Source: Candidatus Didemnitutus sp. (GTDB lineage Bacteria; Verrucomicrobiota; Verrucomicrobiia; Opitutales; Opitutaceae). From it: a stretch of DNA of 64,000 bases. The notes beneath the pieces were generated by a model that was not told where the DNA came from, made no database searches, and was given only the letters and a program-made list of their open reading frames with translations. Both the position numbers and the translations under genes were made by a program. The stretch lies in assembly GCA_017991595.1 (NCBI GenBank), contig JAGOQJ010000001.1:730410-794409 (forward strand). Direction: 5' to 3'. How positions within the stretch are numbered: the first letter of the stretch is position 1; each line of letters begins with the position of its first letter. Positions 1 to 9,595 of the stretch are shown one piece after another.

Positions 1-1211
1 GCGCGCGCGACGGAGATGGTCGCCTTCGCCAAATCGCTCTGCGCCGACGTCGAGTTTTCCCCCGAGGACGCCGGCCGCAGCGATCCGGAGTTTCTCTACG
101 AAGTGCTCGCCGCCGTCATCAAGGCCGGCGCGACCACGCTCAACATCCCCGACACCGTCGGTTACACGCTGCCCGACGAGTTCGGCGCGCTCATCGCCGG
201 CATCATCGCCAACACGCCGGGCGCAAAGGACGTCATCATCTCCGTTCACTGCCACGACGATCTCGGCATGGCCGTCGCCAACAGCCTCGCCGGTCTCCGT
301 GCCGGCGCGCGTCAGGCTGAGGTCACCGTCAACGGCATCGGCGAACGCGCCGGCAACGCCTCGCTCGAGGAACTCGTCATGGCGCTCCGCACGCGCGCCG
401 ACAAACTCGGCCTGCAGACTGGTATCGACGCCAAGCAGCTCTTCCGCGTCAGCAAACTCATCTCCCGCACCACGAGCTACCCCGTCCCGCCGAACAAGGC
501 CATCGTCGGCGCCAACGCCTTCGCGCATGAGTCCGGCATCCATCAGGACGGCATGATCAAGAACGCGCAGACCTACGAGATCATGCGCCCCGAGGACGTC
601 GGCGCGACGCAGACCACGCTCGTGTTGGGCAAGCATTCCGGTCGCAACGCCGTCTCGAAGCGTCTCGCCGAGCTCGGTTATCCGCTCGAGGGCGAAGCAC
701 TCGCGCGCGCCTTCGCCGAGTTCAAGAAACTCGCCGACCGCAAGAAGTCCGTGCACGACGCCGACCTCATCGCGCTCGCCAGCGACGAGCGCACGCAGGC
801 GCCCGAGCTCTGGACGCTCCAGGATCTCCAAGTCGCCTGCGGCACCACCGGCCTCCCGACCGCGACCGTCCGTCTCAAGGGCCCAGACGGCAAGTTGCAT
901 GTCCAGGCCGCCGTGGGCACGGGCCCGGTCGACGCCACTTACAAGGCGATCGACCACATCGTCCGCACGCACGTGCAGCTGCTCGAGTTCGTCGTCAGCG
1001 CCGTCACCGAGGGCATCGACGCGCTCGGCGAAGTGTCCGTGCGCGTGCGCCAGGACGACCAGCGCTCCAGCCACGGGCACGGCACCGACACGGACATCAT
1101 CGTCGCCAGCGCGAAGGCCTACCTTGCCGCGGTGAACCTCGTGCTCTCCCGCCAGACCGGCGCGCCCGTGCACGCCCAGAAGTCCAGCGTTCCTGCCGAT
1201 CAACCTGTTTC

Positions 1212-1215
<4 letters not shown>
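1..1215 (+). CDS. leuA: 2-isopropylmalate synthase (5' end outside window)
   Basis: Condenses acetyl-CoA with 2-oxoisovalerate, the first committed step of leucine synthesis. The reading frame is open from the first base, so the start lies upstream of the window. The visible part runs from the VEFSPEDAGRS segment of the TIM barrel through the metal-binding HCHDDLGMAVANS motif and the NGIGERAGN loop to a C-terminal LeuA dimer/regulatory domain (GTDTDIIVASAKAY), which in this family carries leucine feedback inhibition. The stop codon overlaps the start of the citramalate synthase gene in an ATGA, so the two are probably translationally coupled. The family call is secure; feedback sensitivity is inferred from the intact regulatory domain. 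Confidence 0.96.
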
Positions 1216-2816
<1,601 letters not shown>

Positions 2817-2834
2817 TGTTCCCGCGTGTTAAGC

Positions 2835-2922
2835 AAGGTGGGGGCCGTTGTCCCCAACGGCCCTTGGACATGCAGCCCGCGGCGGACATGCAACAGGGCG
2901 CTTGGGACAAGCGCCCCCACCA
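2835..2922. repeat. Paired inverted intergenic element before leuB
   Basis: Two related hairpin units lie head to head in the 136-bp cimA-leuB gap. The left unit reads GGTGGGGGCCGTTGTCCCC then AACGGCCC; the right unit, read on the minus strand, gives GGTGGGGGCGCTTGTCCC then AAGCGCCC. Each unit has a compensated internal stem (CCGTTG/CAACGG versus GCGCTT/AAGCGC), so pairing is kept while sequence differs. A ggacatgca word occurs twice between them. Compensatory change suggests a dispersed structured repeat rather than a gene-specific attenuator. Its role is unknown; RNA stabilisation or partial termination inside the leu transcript is possible. Confidence 0.7.
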
Positions 2923-2952
2923 CGCGATGTCGCGTCCGCAGGAGATTTTTTC

Positions 2953-4020
2953 ATGAATGCCAAGATCGCTTTGACTCCCGGTGACGGGATCGGACCTGAA
3001 ATCGTCGACGAGGCGCGCCGCACCTTGGAGGCCGTGGCCGCCAAGCACGGCCACCGCTTCACGTTCACCGATCACTTGATCGGTGGCTGCGCCATCGATA
3101 AGCACGGCACGGCGCTGCCGGCCGACACGCTCGCGGCCGCGCGCGATGCGGACGCCGTCCTCCTCGGCGCCGTCGGCGGCCCGAAGTGGGATGACCCGCA
3201 GGCCAAGGTCCGTCCCGAACAGGGCCTCCTCGCCATCCGCAAGGAGCTCGGTCTCTACGCCAACCTGCGTCCCGTCGCTCCGCATCCCGTCATGGCCAAG
3301 CTTTCGCCGCTGAAGCCCGAGCGCGTCGCCGGCGTGGATTTCCTCGTCATCCGCGAGCTCACCGGCGGTCTCTACTTCGGCACGCCGAAAGGCCGTGAAC
3401 AGACGCCCGAGGGCGAACGCGCCGTGGACACCCTCGTCTATACCGAAGGTGAAGTGCGCCGCATCGTGCGCCTCGCGTTCCAGATCGCGCAGCAACGCCG
3501 TAAGCTCGTGACTTCGGTCGACAAGGCCAACGTGCTCGAGTCGTCGCGTCTCTGGCGCAAGGTCGCGATCGAGGTCGCGAAGGAGTTCCCCGATGTGAAG
3601 CTCGAGCACCAGCTTGTCGATTCGTGCGCCATGCGTCTTATCACGCACGCCGCGCAGTTCGACGTGATCGTGACCGAGAACATGTTCGGCGACATCCTCA
3701 CCGACGAGGCCGCCGTGCTCGCCGGTTCGCTCGGCGTGTTGCCCAGCGCGTCGCTCGGTGCGGGCAAGCGCGGGCTCTACGAGCCCATCCACGGCTCCGC
3801 GCCCGACATTGCGGGCAAGGGCATCGCCAATCCCACCGGCACGATTCTCTCCGCCGCGTTGTTGCTCCGTCACTCGCTTGGGCTCGAAGCCGAGGCGAAG
3901 TCGATCGAGCGCGCGGTCAACCAAGCTCTGAACGACGGCCAGTTCACTGCCGACCTCGGCGCACCGTCTCCGCTCAACACGACGCAGATGGGCGCCGCGA
4001 TCCGCGAACGCTTGGTCTGA
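2953..4020 (+). CDS. leuB: 3-isopropylmalate dehydrogenase
   Basis: Oxidises and decarboxylates 3-isopropylmalate to 2-oxoisocaproate with NAD; the same enzyme can act on the methylmalate formed in the citramalate route. At 355 residues it is the normal size. Visible family segments are [10 protein letters not shown] at the N-terminus, [11 protein letters not shown], the [14 protein letters not shown] metal/substrate loop and the NAD-binding [15 protein letters not shown] segment. The ATG was chosen because AGGAG sits 8 bases upstream and the protein then begins [12 protein letters not shown]; a longer in-frame extension runs back through the repeat element and looks non-coding. A hairpin terminator follows. 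Confidence 0.97.
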   Translation: MNAKIALTPGDGIGPEIVDEARRTLEAVAAKHGHRFTFTDHLIGGCAIDKHGTALPADTLAAARDADAVLLGAVGGPKWDDPQAKVRPEQGLLAIRKELGLYANLRPVAPHPVMAKLSPLKPERVAGVDFLVIRELTGGLYFGTPKGREQTPEGERAVDTLVYTEGEVRRIVRLAFQIAQQRRKLVTSVDKANVLESSRLWRKVAIEVAKEFPDVKLEHQLVDSCAMRLITHAAQFDVIVTENMFGDILTDEAAVLAGSLGVLPSASLGAGKRGLYEPIHGSAPDIAGKGIANPTGTILSAALLLRHSLGLEAEAKSIERAVNQALNDGQFTADLGAPSPLNTTQMGAAIRERLV

Positions 4021-4065
4021 CGCGGCCGCGCGGGAGAGGCGGTCGTCCCAACCGCCATAGCTCAA

Positions 4066-4101
4066 AAGCGGCACTCGAACCGGGTGCCGCTTCGTTGTTT
4101 T
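4066..4101 (+). terminator. Rho-independent terminator after leuB
   Basis: AAGCGGCAC pairs with GTGCCGCTT and the stem can extend by two more pairs around a short GAACC loop. It is followed by CGTTGTTTT. It lies between convergent leuB and the lysR-type gene and may work in both directions, though the T-rich tract is on the leuB side. Confidence 0.72.
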
Positions 4102-5015
4102 CAGCGATCCGCTTCCGCGCCCGCGACGAGCAGGAACGCGGTCAGTGCCGGATCGGTCGGCGCATGCTGGCGCCAGCCGAGCACGAGCCGGCTTTCCGGC
4201 GCCGGGCCGGTGACCGCGCGGAACGCGACTTCTCCGGGCAACTGGCGCGCTTCGGACGGACACATGAACGTCGCGCCGAGCCCGGCGCGCACGAGACCGA
4301 TGGCGTTGGCGCGCGGCCAGACCTCGTCGACGATGCGCGGCGTGACGCCCGCCTGTTGGAATGCGGCGAGCACGCGGTCGTAGAAACCGGGATTGTGCGC
4401 CCGCGGGAACAGCACGAACGGCGTGCCGGCGAGATCGCGGAGCTTCAGCGTTTTCGCCCGCGCGAGTGGATGGTCGGCGGGCAGCAGCACGCCGTTTTTC
4501 TCGCGGAGCAGCACCTGCGTGCGCAGCCCGGGCGGCGTCTGTTCGTCGGGATGGAAAAAGCCGCAGGCGAGCTCGCCGGTCTTCAGCGCATCGAGTTGGG
4601 CGGAGGTGGGCGATTCGTTGAGCTCCACGCGCACGCCCGGGTAGCGGCGGTTGAACTCGCGGAGAATACCCGGCAGCACGGTGGCCATCGCCAGACCGGT
4701 GAAGGCCACGCGCACGTGGCCGCTCTGGCCGCCGGCGAGCGCTTGGATGTCGCCTGGCACAGCCGCGAGCGCGCGCAGGAGCGGCTCGATGCGTTCGAGC
4801 AAGGCTTTGCCAGCGGCAGTCAGTTCCACGCGGCGCTGTGTGCGGTTGAGCAGGTCGACGCCCAGCGAAGCCTCGAGCTGGGCGATGCTGCGGGATAGGG
4901 CGGGTTGGGCGATGGCGAGCGATTCCGCGGCCTTGCGGAAATGCAGCTGCCGGGCGACCTCGCGGAAGTAGACGAGGTGGCGCAACTCGAACGGGTATTG
5001 ATACTCACGAGGCAT
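4101..5015 (-). CDS. LysR-family transcriptional regulator
   Basis: A 304-residue LysR-type regulator. The N-terminal winged helix-turn-helix spans about residues 8-67 (LRHLVYFREVARQLHFRKAAE, then AQPALSRSIAQLEASLG), followed by a type-2 periplasmic-binding-like effector domain with the usual LTAAGKALLERIEP linker. It is divergent from leuC, so control of leuC-leuD, and possibly of itself, is the simplest guess. An inverted repeat in the shared intergenic region fits a LysR box. The ATG start was preferred to an immediately preceding in-frame TTG; neither has a strong Shine-Dalgarno. The effector cannot be read from sequence; LeuO- or IlvY-like control is an analogy only. Confidence 0.93.
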   Translation of the reverse strand: MPREYQYPFELRHLVYFREVARQLHFRKAAESLAIAQPALSRSIAQLEASLGVDLLNRTQRRVELTAAGKALLERIEPLLRALAAVPGDIQALAGGQSGHVRVAFTGLAMATVLPGILREFNRRYPGVRVELNESPTSAQLDALKTGELACGFFHPDEQTPPGLRTQVLLREKNGVLLPADHPLARAKTLKLRDLAGTPFVLFPRAHNPGFYDRVLAAFQQAGVTPRIVDEVWPRANAIGLVRAGLGATFMCPSEARQLPGEVAFRAVTGPAPESRLVLGWRQHAPTDPALTAFLLVAGAEADR

Positions 5016-5036
5016 CAAACGGCATGAAAGAGGTAT

Positions 5037-5054
5037 TTCTTGTTATGGCAAGAA
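5037..5054. promoter_or_regulatory. Candidate LysR-type operator
   Basis: TTCTTG, six bases, CAAGAA: a perfect 6+6 inverted repeat satisfying the T-N11-A rule for LysR-family sites. It lies 22 bases upstream of the lysR-type start and about 95 bases upstream of leuC. Position and form fit, but binding is inferred. Confidence 0.5.
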
Positions 5055-5080
5055 GCTGGTAGAATTCACCTGCCGGTCAG

Positions 5081-5147
5081 AGGTCTGAGGTTATGGGTAA
5101 TAGGTTCTGCCCCTGACCCATCACCTCTAGCCCATCACCCAATTCTC
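5081..5147 (+). repeat. Heptanucleotide array forming the leuC leader
   Basis: The sequence parses into consecutive 7-mers: AGGTCTG, AGGTTAT, GGGTAAT, AGGTTCT, GCCCCTG, ACCCATC, ACCTCTA, GCCCATC, ACCCAAT, then TCTC and the ATG. The G-rich left half is roughly the reverse complement of the C-rich right half, so the leader can fold on itself. No Shine-Dalgarno is present; the array occupies the ribosome-binding position. Confidence 0.65.
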
Positions 5148-6566
5148 ATGTCCGCCCCCAAGTCCCTCTTCGAAAAAGTGTGGGAAGCCCACACCGTCCG
5201 CCAGCTGGCCAACGGCCAGACGCAGCTGCTGATCGGCACGCACCTGATCCACGAGGTCACGTCGCCGCAGGCCTTCGGCATGTTGCGCGATCTCAAGCTC
5301 CCGGTGCTCATGCCGCACCGCACTTTCGCGACGGTCGACCACATCGTGCCGACCGACCAACTGGTCGAGCCCTACGCCGACCCACTGGCGCAGGCGATGA
5401 TGGACGAGCTGCGGAAGAACTGTGCGCAGTTCGGCATCACGTTCTTCGACCGCGCGAGCGGCAAACAGGGCGTCGTGCACATCGTCGGTCCCGAGCAGGG
5501 CATCACGCAGCCGGGCACGACGATCGCGTGCGGCGACTCGCACACAAGCACGCACGGCGCGTTCGGCGCGATCGCGTTCGGCATCGGCACCTCGCAGGTG
5601 CGCGACGTGCTCGCGACGCAGACGATGGCGCTGGGCCAGTTGAAAGTTCGCCGCATCGAGGTGAACGGCAAACTCCGCCCGGGAGTCTACGCGAAGGACG
5701 TCATTCTCCACATCATCCGCACGCTCGGCGTGAACGGCGGCACCGGCTTCGCCTACGAGTATGCCGGCAGCGTGTTCGACGGCTTCTCGATGGAGGAGCG
5801 CATGACCGTGTGCAACATGTCCATCGAGGGCGGCGCGCGCGTCGGCTACGTCAATCCCGACGAGACCACTTTCGCCTACCTCAAGGGGCGCCCGTATTCG
5901 CCGACCGGCGCGGCGTGGGACGCTGCCGTCGCGCGCTGGAAGTCTTTCGCGAGCGACGCCGGTTGCCGTTACGACGACGTCGTGAAGATCGACGCCGCCA
6001 GCATCGCGCCGACCGTCACCTGGGGCATCAATCCCGGCCAGGGCATCTCGATCTCCGAAAACATCCCGAGCCCGGACACCGCCACGTCGGCCGACGACAA
6101 GGCCGGCATCATCGAGGCGCTCGCTTACATGAAGCTGCCCGCCGGCGCGCCGATCAAGGGCACGAAGATCGACGTCGCGTTTCTCGGCTCCTGCACCAAC
6201 GGCCGCCTCTCGGACTTCCGCGAAGTCGCCAAATACGTCAAAGGCAAGCGCGTCGCTCCCGGCGTGAAAGCCATCGCCGTGCCCGGCTCGCAAATCGTCG
6301 CGCTCCAGTGCGAGAAGGAAGGCATCGACAAGGTTCTCGCCGAAGCCGGCTTCGAATGGCGCGGTGCGGGCTGCTCGATGTGCCTCGCGATGAATCCCGA
6401 TAAACTCGTCGGTGACCAACTCTGCGCCAGCTCGTCGAACCGCAACTTCAAGGGCCGCCAAGGCTCCGTCACCGGCCGCACGATCCTCATGAGCCCCGTG
6501 ATGGTCGCCGCCGCCGCCGTCACCGGCACCGTCGCCGACGCCCGCGAGGTCTTCGCGGTGAATTGA
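5148..6566 (+). CDS. leuC: 3-isopropylmalate dehydratase, large subunit
   Basis: Large subunit of isopropylmalate isomerase, a 4Fe-4S aconitase-family enzyme that works with LeuD; it also isomerises citramalate in the CimA route. The 472-residue protein is full length. Cluster-binding cysteines are visible in GSCTNGR (C349) and GAGCSMC (C409, C412). The substrate-site segments [19 protein letters not shown] and [11 protein letters not shown] are intact. The start is the ATG giving [15 protein letters not shown], which matches the family N-terminus; longer in-frame extension falls in repeat DNA. There is no recognisable ribosome-binding site. It precedes leuD by 113 bases, a gap filled by two repeat elements. 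Confidence 0.97.
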   Translation: MSAPKSLFEKVWEAHTVRQLANGQTQLLIGTHLIHEVTSPQAFGMLRDLKLPVLMPHRTFATVDHIVPTDQLVEPYADPLAQAMMDELRKNCAQFGITFFDRASGKQGVVHIVGPEQGITQPGTTIACGDSHTSTHGAFGAIAFGIGTSQVRDVLATQTMALGQLKVRRIEVNGKLRPGVYAKDVILHIIRTLGVNGGTGFAYEYAGSVFDGFSMEERMTVCNMSIEGGARVGYVNPDETTFAYLKGRPYSPTGAAWDAAVARWKSFASDAGCRYDDVVKIDAASIAPTVTWGINPGQGISISENIPSPDTATSADDKAGIIEALAYMKLPAGAPIKGTKIDVAFLGSCTNGRLSDFREVAKYVKGKRVAPGVKAIAVPGSQIVALQCEKEGIDKVLAEAGFEWRGAGCSMCLAMNPDKLVGDQLCASSSNRNFKGRQGSVTGRTILMSPVMVAAAAVTGTVADAREVFAVN

Positions 6567-6569
6567 TCA

Positions 6570-6635
6570 CCACGAAACACACCAAATACACGAAAACCAA
6601 AACACACTCTTTCGTGTGATTCGTGTATTTCGTGG
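6570..6635. repeat. CACGAA-type inverted element between leuC and leuD
   Basis: A 26-base left arm (beginning CCACGAAACACACC) and a 26-base right arm (ending ATTTCGTGG) are reverse complements at about 22 of 26 positions, with a 14-base AC-rich loop. A second member of the same family lies between the gluQ and LOG-family genes. It would form a long hairpin in the leuCD transcript. Confidence 0.75.
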
Positions 6636-6650
6636 TTAGTCCCTCTCTCT

Positions 6651-6679
6651 CAACTCTCAGCCCTCAACTCTCGACTTTC
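6651..6679 (+). repeat. Heptanucleotide array forming the leuD leader
   Basis: CAACTCT, CAGCCCT, CAACTCT, CGACTTT, C, then ATG: four 7-mers of one pyrimidine-rich pattern abutting the start codon. As in front of leuC, the array sits where a Shine-Dalgarno would be expected. Confidence 0.7.
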
Positions 6680-7282
6680 ATGGCCTTAGCCAAAATCACC
6701 TCCGTCACCGGCCGCGCGGTTTCCGTGCCCGGCAATGACATCGACACCGACCGCATCATCCCGGCGCGCTTCATGAAGTGCGTCACCTTCGACGGTCTTG
6801 GCGAATTCCTCTTCCACGATGTCCGCCACAATCCGGACGGCTCCAAGGCGCAGCACCCGCTGAACGAGCCGCGCTACCAAGGCGCGACGATTCTTCTCTC
6901 CGGCGCCAATTTCGGCTGCGGTTCCTCCCGCGAGCATGCGCCGCAGGCGATCCAAAAATACGGCTTCAAGGCGGTCATCGCCGAGAACTTCGCCGAGATT
7001 TTCTTCGGCAACAGCACGACGCTCGGCATGCCCTGCGTCAGCGCGAAGCGCGAAGACATCGCGCAGATTGCGGCCTTCGTGGAAGCCAACCCGTCCGCCG
7101 AAATCACGATCGACCTCGAGAAACTTGAAGTGCGCTTCGGCGGCAAGAACGTGGCGATCACGCAGCGCGACAGCGCGCGCGACGCGCTCGTCAACGGTCG
7201 CTGGGACGCCATCGGCGAACTCCTCGACGGCATTCCCGCCGTGAAAGAGACCGCGAAAAAGCTCCCGTATCTCGCCGCTTGA
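6680..7282 (+). CDS. leuD: 3-isopropylmalate dehydratase, small subunit
   Basis: Small, swivel-domain subunit of isopropylmalate isomerase. At 200 residues it has the normal length. Recognisable segments are VPGNDIDTDRIIPARFM near the N-terminus, GANFGCGSSREHAPQA (the substrate-recognition loop) and AVIAENFAEIFFGNS. The start was set at the ATG giving MALAKITSVTG; the in-frame extension upstream encodes the heptamer leader and is unlikely to be translated. It is probably co-transcribed with leuC despite the repeat-filled spacer. No clear terminator follows. Confidence 0.96.
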   Translation: MALAKITSVTGRAVSVPGNDIDTDRIIPARFMKCVTFDGLGEFLFHDVRHNPDGSKAQHPLNEPRYQGATILLSGANFGCGSSREHAPQAIQKYGFKAVIAENFAEIFFGNSTTLGMPCVSAKREDIAQIAAFVEANPSAEITIDLEKLEVRFGGKNVAITQRDSARDALVNGRWDAIGELLDGIPAVKETAKKLPYLAA

Positions 7283-7777
7283 GCGCGAGTTGCCCGCTTC
7301 GCGCACCAAGGTGGAATCCTCGGGACTAGGGTGAAATTTACGCTACCACCGCGAAGTTTGCCGCAATATCTGCGTAGAGCCAAACGGGGAAAGGCTGCAT
7401 AAATAACTCTCCCAATGAATGCTACACTAGCGCAACTGCCCACCGGCGACCTCGGCTACGAAGTCGCCCAAGAGGCACGACTCCTGCTCTCAGCGGAGTC
7501 CCTGCGCTATGGTCATCCGTTCAAGTCACCCGGGTATCGGCGCGGCGGTCGAAGTTCCGACCGCCTGCGGACCGGTCTATGCTCGGGAAGTCCAGGCCGG
7601 TTTCAGCCCTTGGCTGAGCCGGCGCCGGCGTAACGTCATCCGATGCCTCTCGTCTCACCGAAACCCAAGCTTCAAGCGGAACGTGACCGCCGTGCTGTTT
7701 CAGGTGAGCCGCAGCTGCCGTCACGAGACGACCCGCCGCGAGGCGAGGCGGACGGAGTTCCTGTTTCCTGTTTTCCC
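7283..7777. other. Intergenic stretch without a confident gene
   Basis: About 0.5 kb between leuD and a small arm-domain gene. A perfect hairpin (GGCGGTCG, loop AAGTTC, CGACCGCC) lies at 7544-7565. A 72-codon frame at 7415-7633 starts plausibly (MNATLAQLPTGDLGYEVAQE) but becomes compositionally biased after about 35 codons and has no recognised family; it may be a gene remnant. The first 130 bases are less GC-rich than the surroundings. Confidence 0.4.
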
Positions 7778-8095
7778 ATGATAGCAACCTCACGATCCAC
7801 CTCCGGAGCCGGCGCTGACTACGCCGGGGTGTCCGAAACTGCGCGCGAAACCGTGCGCCGGCCGGCCCAAGCTCCGTCTGTCAGTGAATCGTTCCCCCGC
7901 ACGTCGGTCCGGGTTCGCGAGTCGAACCCGAACCACCATCTGTGGAACAATAACGGCACTTGGTATGTGCACTACACCGTGCATCCCACGCCGTTGACGA
8001 AATCGCGCGTGCGGATGTCCCTCGAGACCAAATCGCTCGAGGAGGCGCGTCAGCGCCGGGACGAGATCCTCGCGCGAGCGAGCTCTTGCCTCTGA
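7778..8095 (+). CDS. Small protein with integrase-arm-like domain
   Basis: A 105-residue protein of unknown function. The first 55 residues are Ser/Arg-rich and low in structure. The C-terminal half (HHLWNNNGTWYVHYTVHP, then KSRVRMSLETKSLEEARQRRDEIL) resembles the three-strand-plus-helix arm-type DNA-binding domain found at the N-terminus of tyrosine recombinases, including the GTWYVHY strand and the SLEEARQRRDE helix. No catalytic recombinase domain follows and no integrase lies nearby. It may be a stand-alone DNA-binding protein, a decayed integrase start, or a domesticated fragment. The start codon is uncertain; an ATG further upstream is in frame. Confidence 0.6.
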   Translation: MIATSRSTSGAGADYAGVSETARETVRRPAQAPSVSESFPRTSVRVRESNPNHHLWNNNGTWYVHYTVHPTPLTKSRVRMSLETKSLEEARQRRDEILARASSCL

Positions 8096-8110
8096 GCCGG
8101 GCGTGAAAGC

Positions 8111-8143
8111 GGCCGGGTGGCGAGGCGACTCGCCGTCCCGGCC
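8111..8143 (+). other. GC-rich nested hairpin after the small arm-domain gene
   Basis: GGCCGGG pairs with CCCGGCC and, inside it, GGCGAG pairs with CTCGCC around GCGA. There is no T-tract directly after it, so it is a structured element or weak terminator rather than a classic intrinsic terminator. Confidence 0.4.
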
Positions 8144-8304
8144 CCGCGGGCCTCCGCGGCCCCGAATTTTGCGCAGTGTTTTCGCCGAGCCGACTCGGTC
8201 GACGGTTTTTTATTTCCCGTCAACGGCCATGCCGGATCGGTCGAACGACACGATCAGTCCACCGCCCGCCTGCTGCACTGCGGACCGGCGCGCTGCCCAG
8301 CCGC

Positions 8305-9540
8305 TCAGCCCTTCGCCCAGAGTTGCGCGAGATGGACGAGCGTCTCGGCGGACTTCGTCATGTCCTGCAGCGTGACCCACTCGCGCTGGCTGTGCACCTC
8401 GTGCATGCCGGTGAAAATGTTGGGCGTGGGCACGCCGCGTTGGGTGAGGCGAGAGCCGTCGGTGCCGCCGCGGATGGGCTGCGCGAACGGAGTGACGCCG
8501 GCCGCACGGGCCGCCGCGCGGGCGAATTCGACCGGGCGCATGTCGTTTTCGAGCCAGTAGCGCATGTTGCGGTATTGCTCGGTGAAGCTGAGCTCGATGC
8601 GCGCTTGCGGCTCGGCCGCACGCAGCTCGGCGGCGATTTGCTCCATGAGCGCGCGTTTCGCAGCGAGCCCGTCGAGCTCGAAGTCGCGCAGGATGAACTG
8701 TGCCTTCGCGTGTTCGGCGGAGCCGTGCAAGCCGACAGGATGGATGAAGCCGTCGCGCCCGTCGGTGCGCTCGGGCGAGTGTGCCATCGGCAGTGCGGCG
8801 ACAAAGCGCGCGGCGAGGCGGAGCGCATTCACCATCACGTCCTTGGCCCAGCCAGGGTGCGCGGAGACGCCGTGGACCTCGAATGTTGCGGCGTCGGCGC
8901 TGAAGGTCTCGTGGCAAATCTCGCCGCGCTCGGCGCCATCGAGCGTGTAGGCGAATTTCGCGCCGAGTTGCGCGAGATCGAGCTTGTCGACGCCGCGCGC
9001 GATCTCCTCGTCGGGGTTGAAGCAGAGCCGGATCTTGCCGTGCGGTATTTCCGGATGGCGCAACAGGTGGCGTGCGGCGCTCATCACGATGGCGATGCCG
9101 GCCTTGTCGTCCGCCCCGAGCAGGGTCGTGCCGCTGGCCGTAATCACGTCCTGGCCGATGGCTTCGCGCAGATGCGGGATGGTTTCGACCGTGAGGCGCT
9201 GTGACGGATCGTCTGGCAGCACGATCGGGCGGCCGTCGTAGTGGCGGTGAACGATCGGCTTCGCCGCGCCGGGCAGGTTCGGGGCGGTATCCAGATGCGC
9301 GCACCACGCGATGACCGGCGCATCCGGCGCGGCCGTGGCCGGGAGCGTGGCGAGCACGTAGGCGTGCTCCGTCAACGTGACTTCCTGTGCGCCGATCTCC
9401 TCCAGTTCCCGCACGAGCAAGCGGGCAAGCTCCCACTGAGACGGCGAGCTGGGGCAGGACGCCGAATCAGGATCGGCGCGCGTGTCGAGTTGCACGTAGC
9501 GGAGGAAACGGGCGAGGAGGTCCTCGGAGTCGATTTGCAT
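8305..9540 (-). CDS. pepT: Peptidase T (tripeptide aminopeptidase)
   Basis: Cytosolic M20B zinc aminopeptidase that removes the N-terminal residue of tripeptides. At 411 residues it matches the family. Zinc ligands and catalytic residues are readable: H82 and D84 in AHLDTAP, D144/D145 in LGADDKAG, the E178-E179 pair in NPDEEI, D201 in the YTLDGAERGEI segment and a C-terminal H in GMHEVHSQREW. Further family marks are HGVSAHPGWAKDVMVNAL and IRGGTDGSRLTQRGVPTPN. It stands alone between the arm-domain gene and a PQQ-propeller lipoprotein read in the same direction. Confidence 0.95.
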   Translation of the reverse strand: MQIDSEDLLARFLRYVQLDTRADPDSASCPSSPSQWELARLLVRELEEIGAQEVTLTEHAYVLATLPATAAPDAPVIAWCAHLDTAPNLPGAAKPIVHRHYDGRPIVLPDDPSQRLTVETIPHLREAIGQDVITASGTTLLGADDKAGIAIVMSAARHLLRHPEIPHGKIRLCFNPDEEIARGVDKLDLAQLGAKFAYTLDGAERGEICHETFSADAATFEVHGVSAHPGWAKDVMVNALRLAARFVAALPMAHSPERTDGRDGFIHPVGLHGSAEHAKAQFILRDFELDGLAAKRALMEQIAAELRAAEPQARIELSFTEQYRNMRYWLENDMRPVEFARAAARAAGVTPFAQPIRGGTDGSRLTQRGVPTPNIFTGMHEVHSQREWVTLQDMTKSAETLVHLAQLWAKG

Positions 9541-9595
9541 CGCGCCAGCTTAGGGCCGGCGCGGGGCGAGCCAACGGCGAAGTAGGCGCGCGTTG

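Noticed and set aside
3624..4898. A 424-codon plus-strand frame spanning the end of leuB and the LysR gene
   Set aside because: It crosses a terminator and runs antisense to a clear LysR regulator; Arg/Ala-rich shadow.
7521..7793. A 90-codon minus-strand frame opposite the start of the small arm-domain gene
   Set aside because: Low-information composition and overlap with two other weak frames; no motif.
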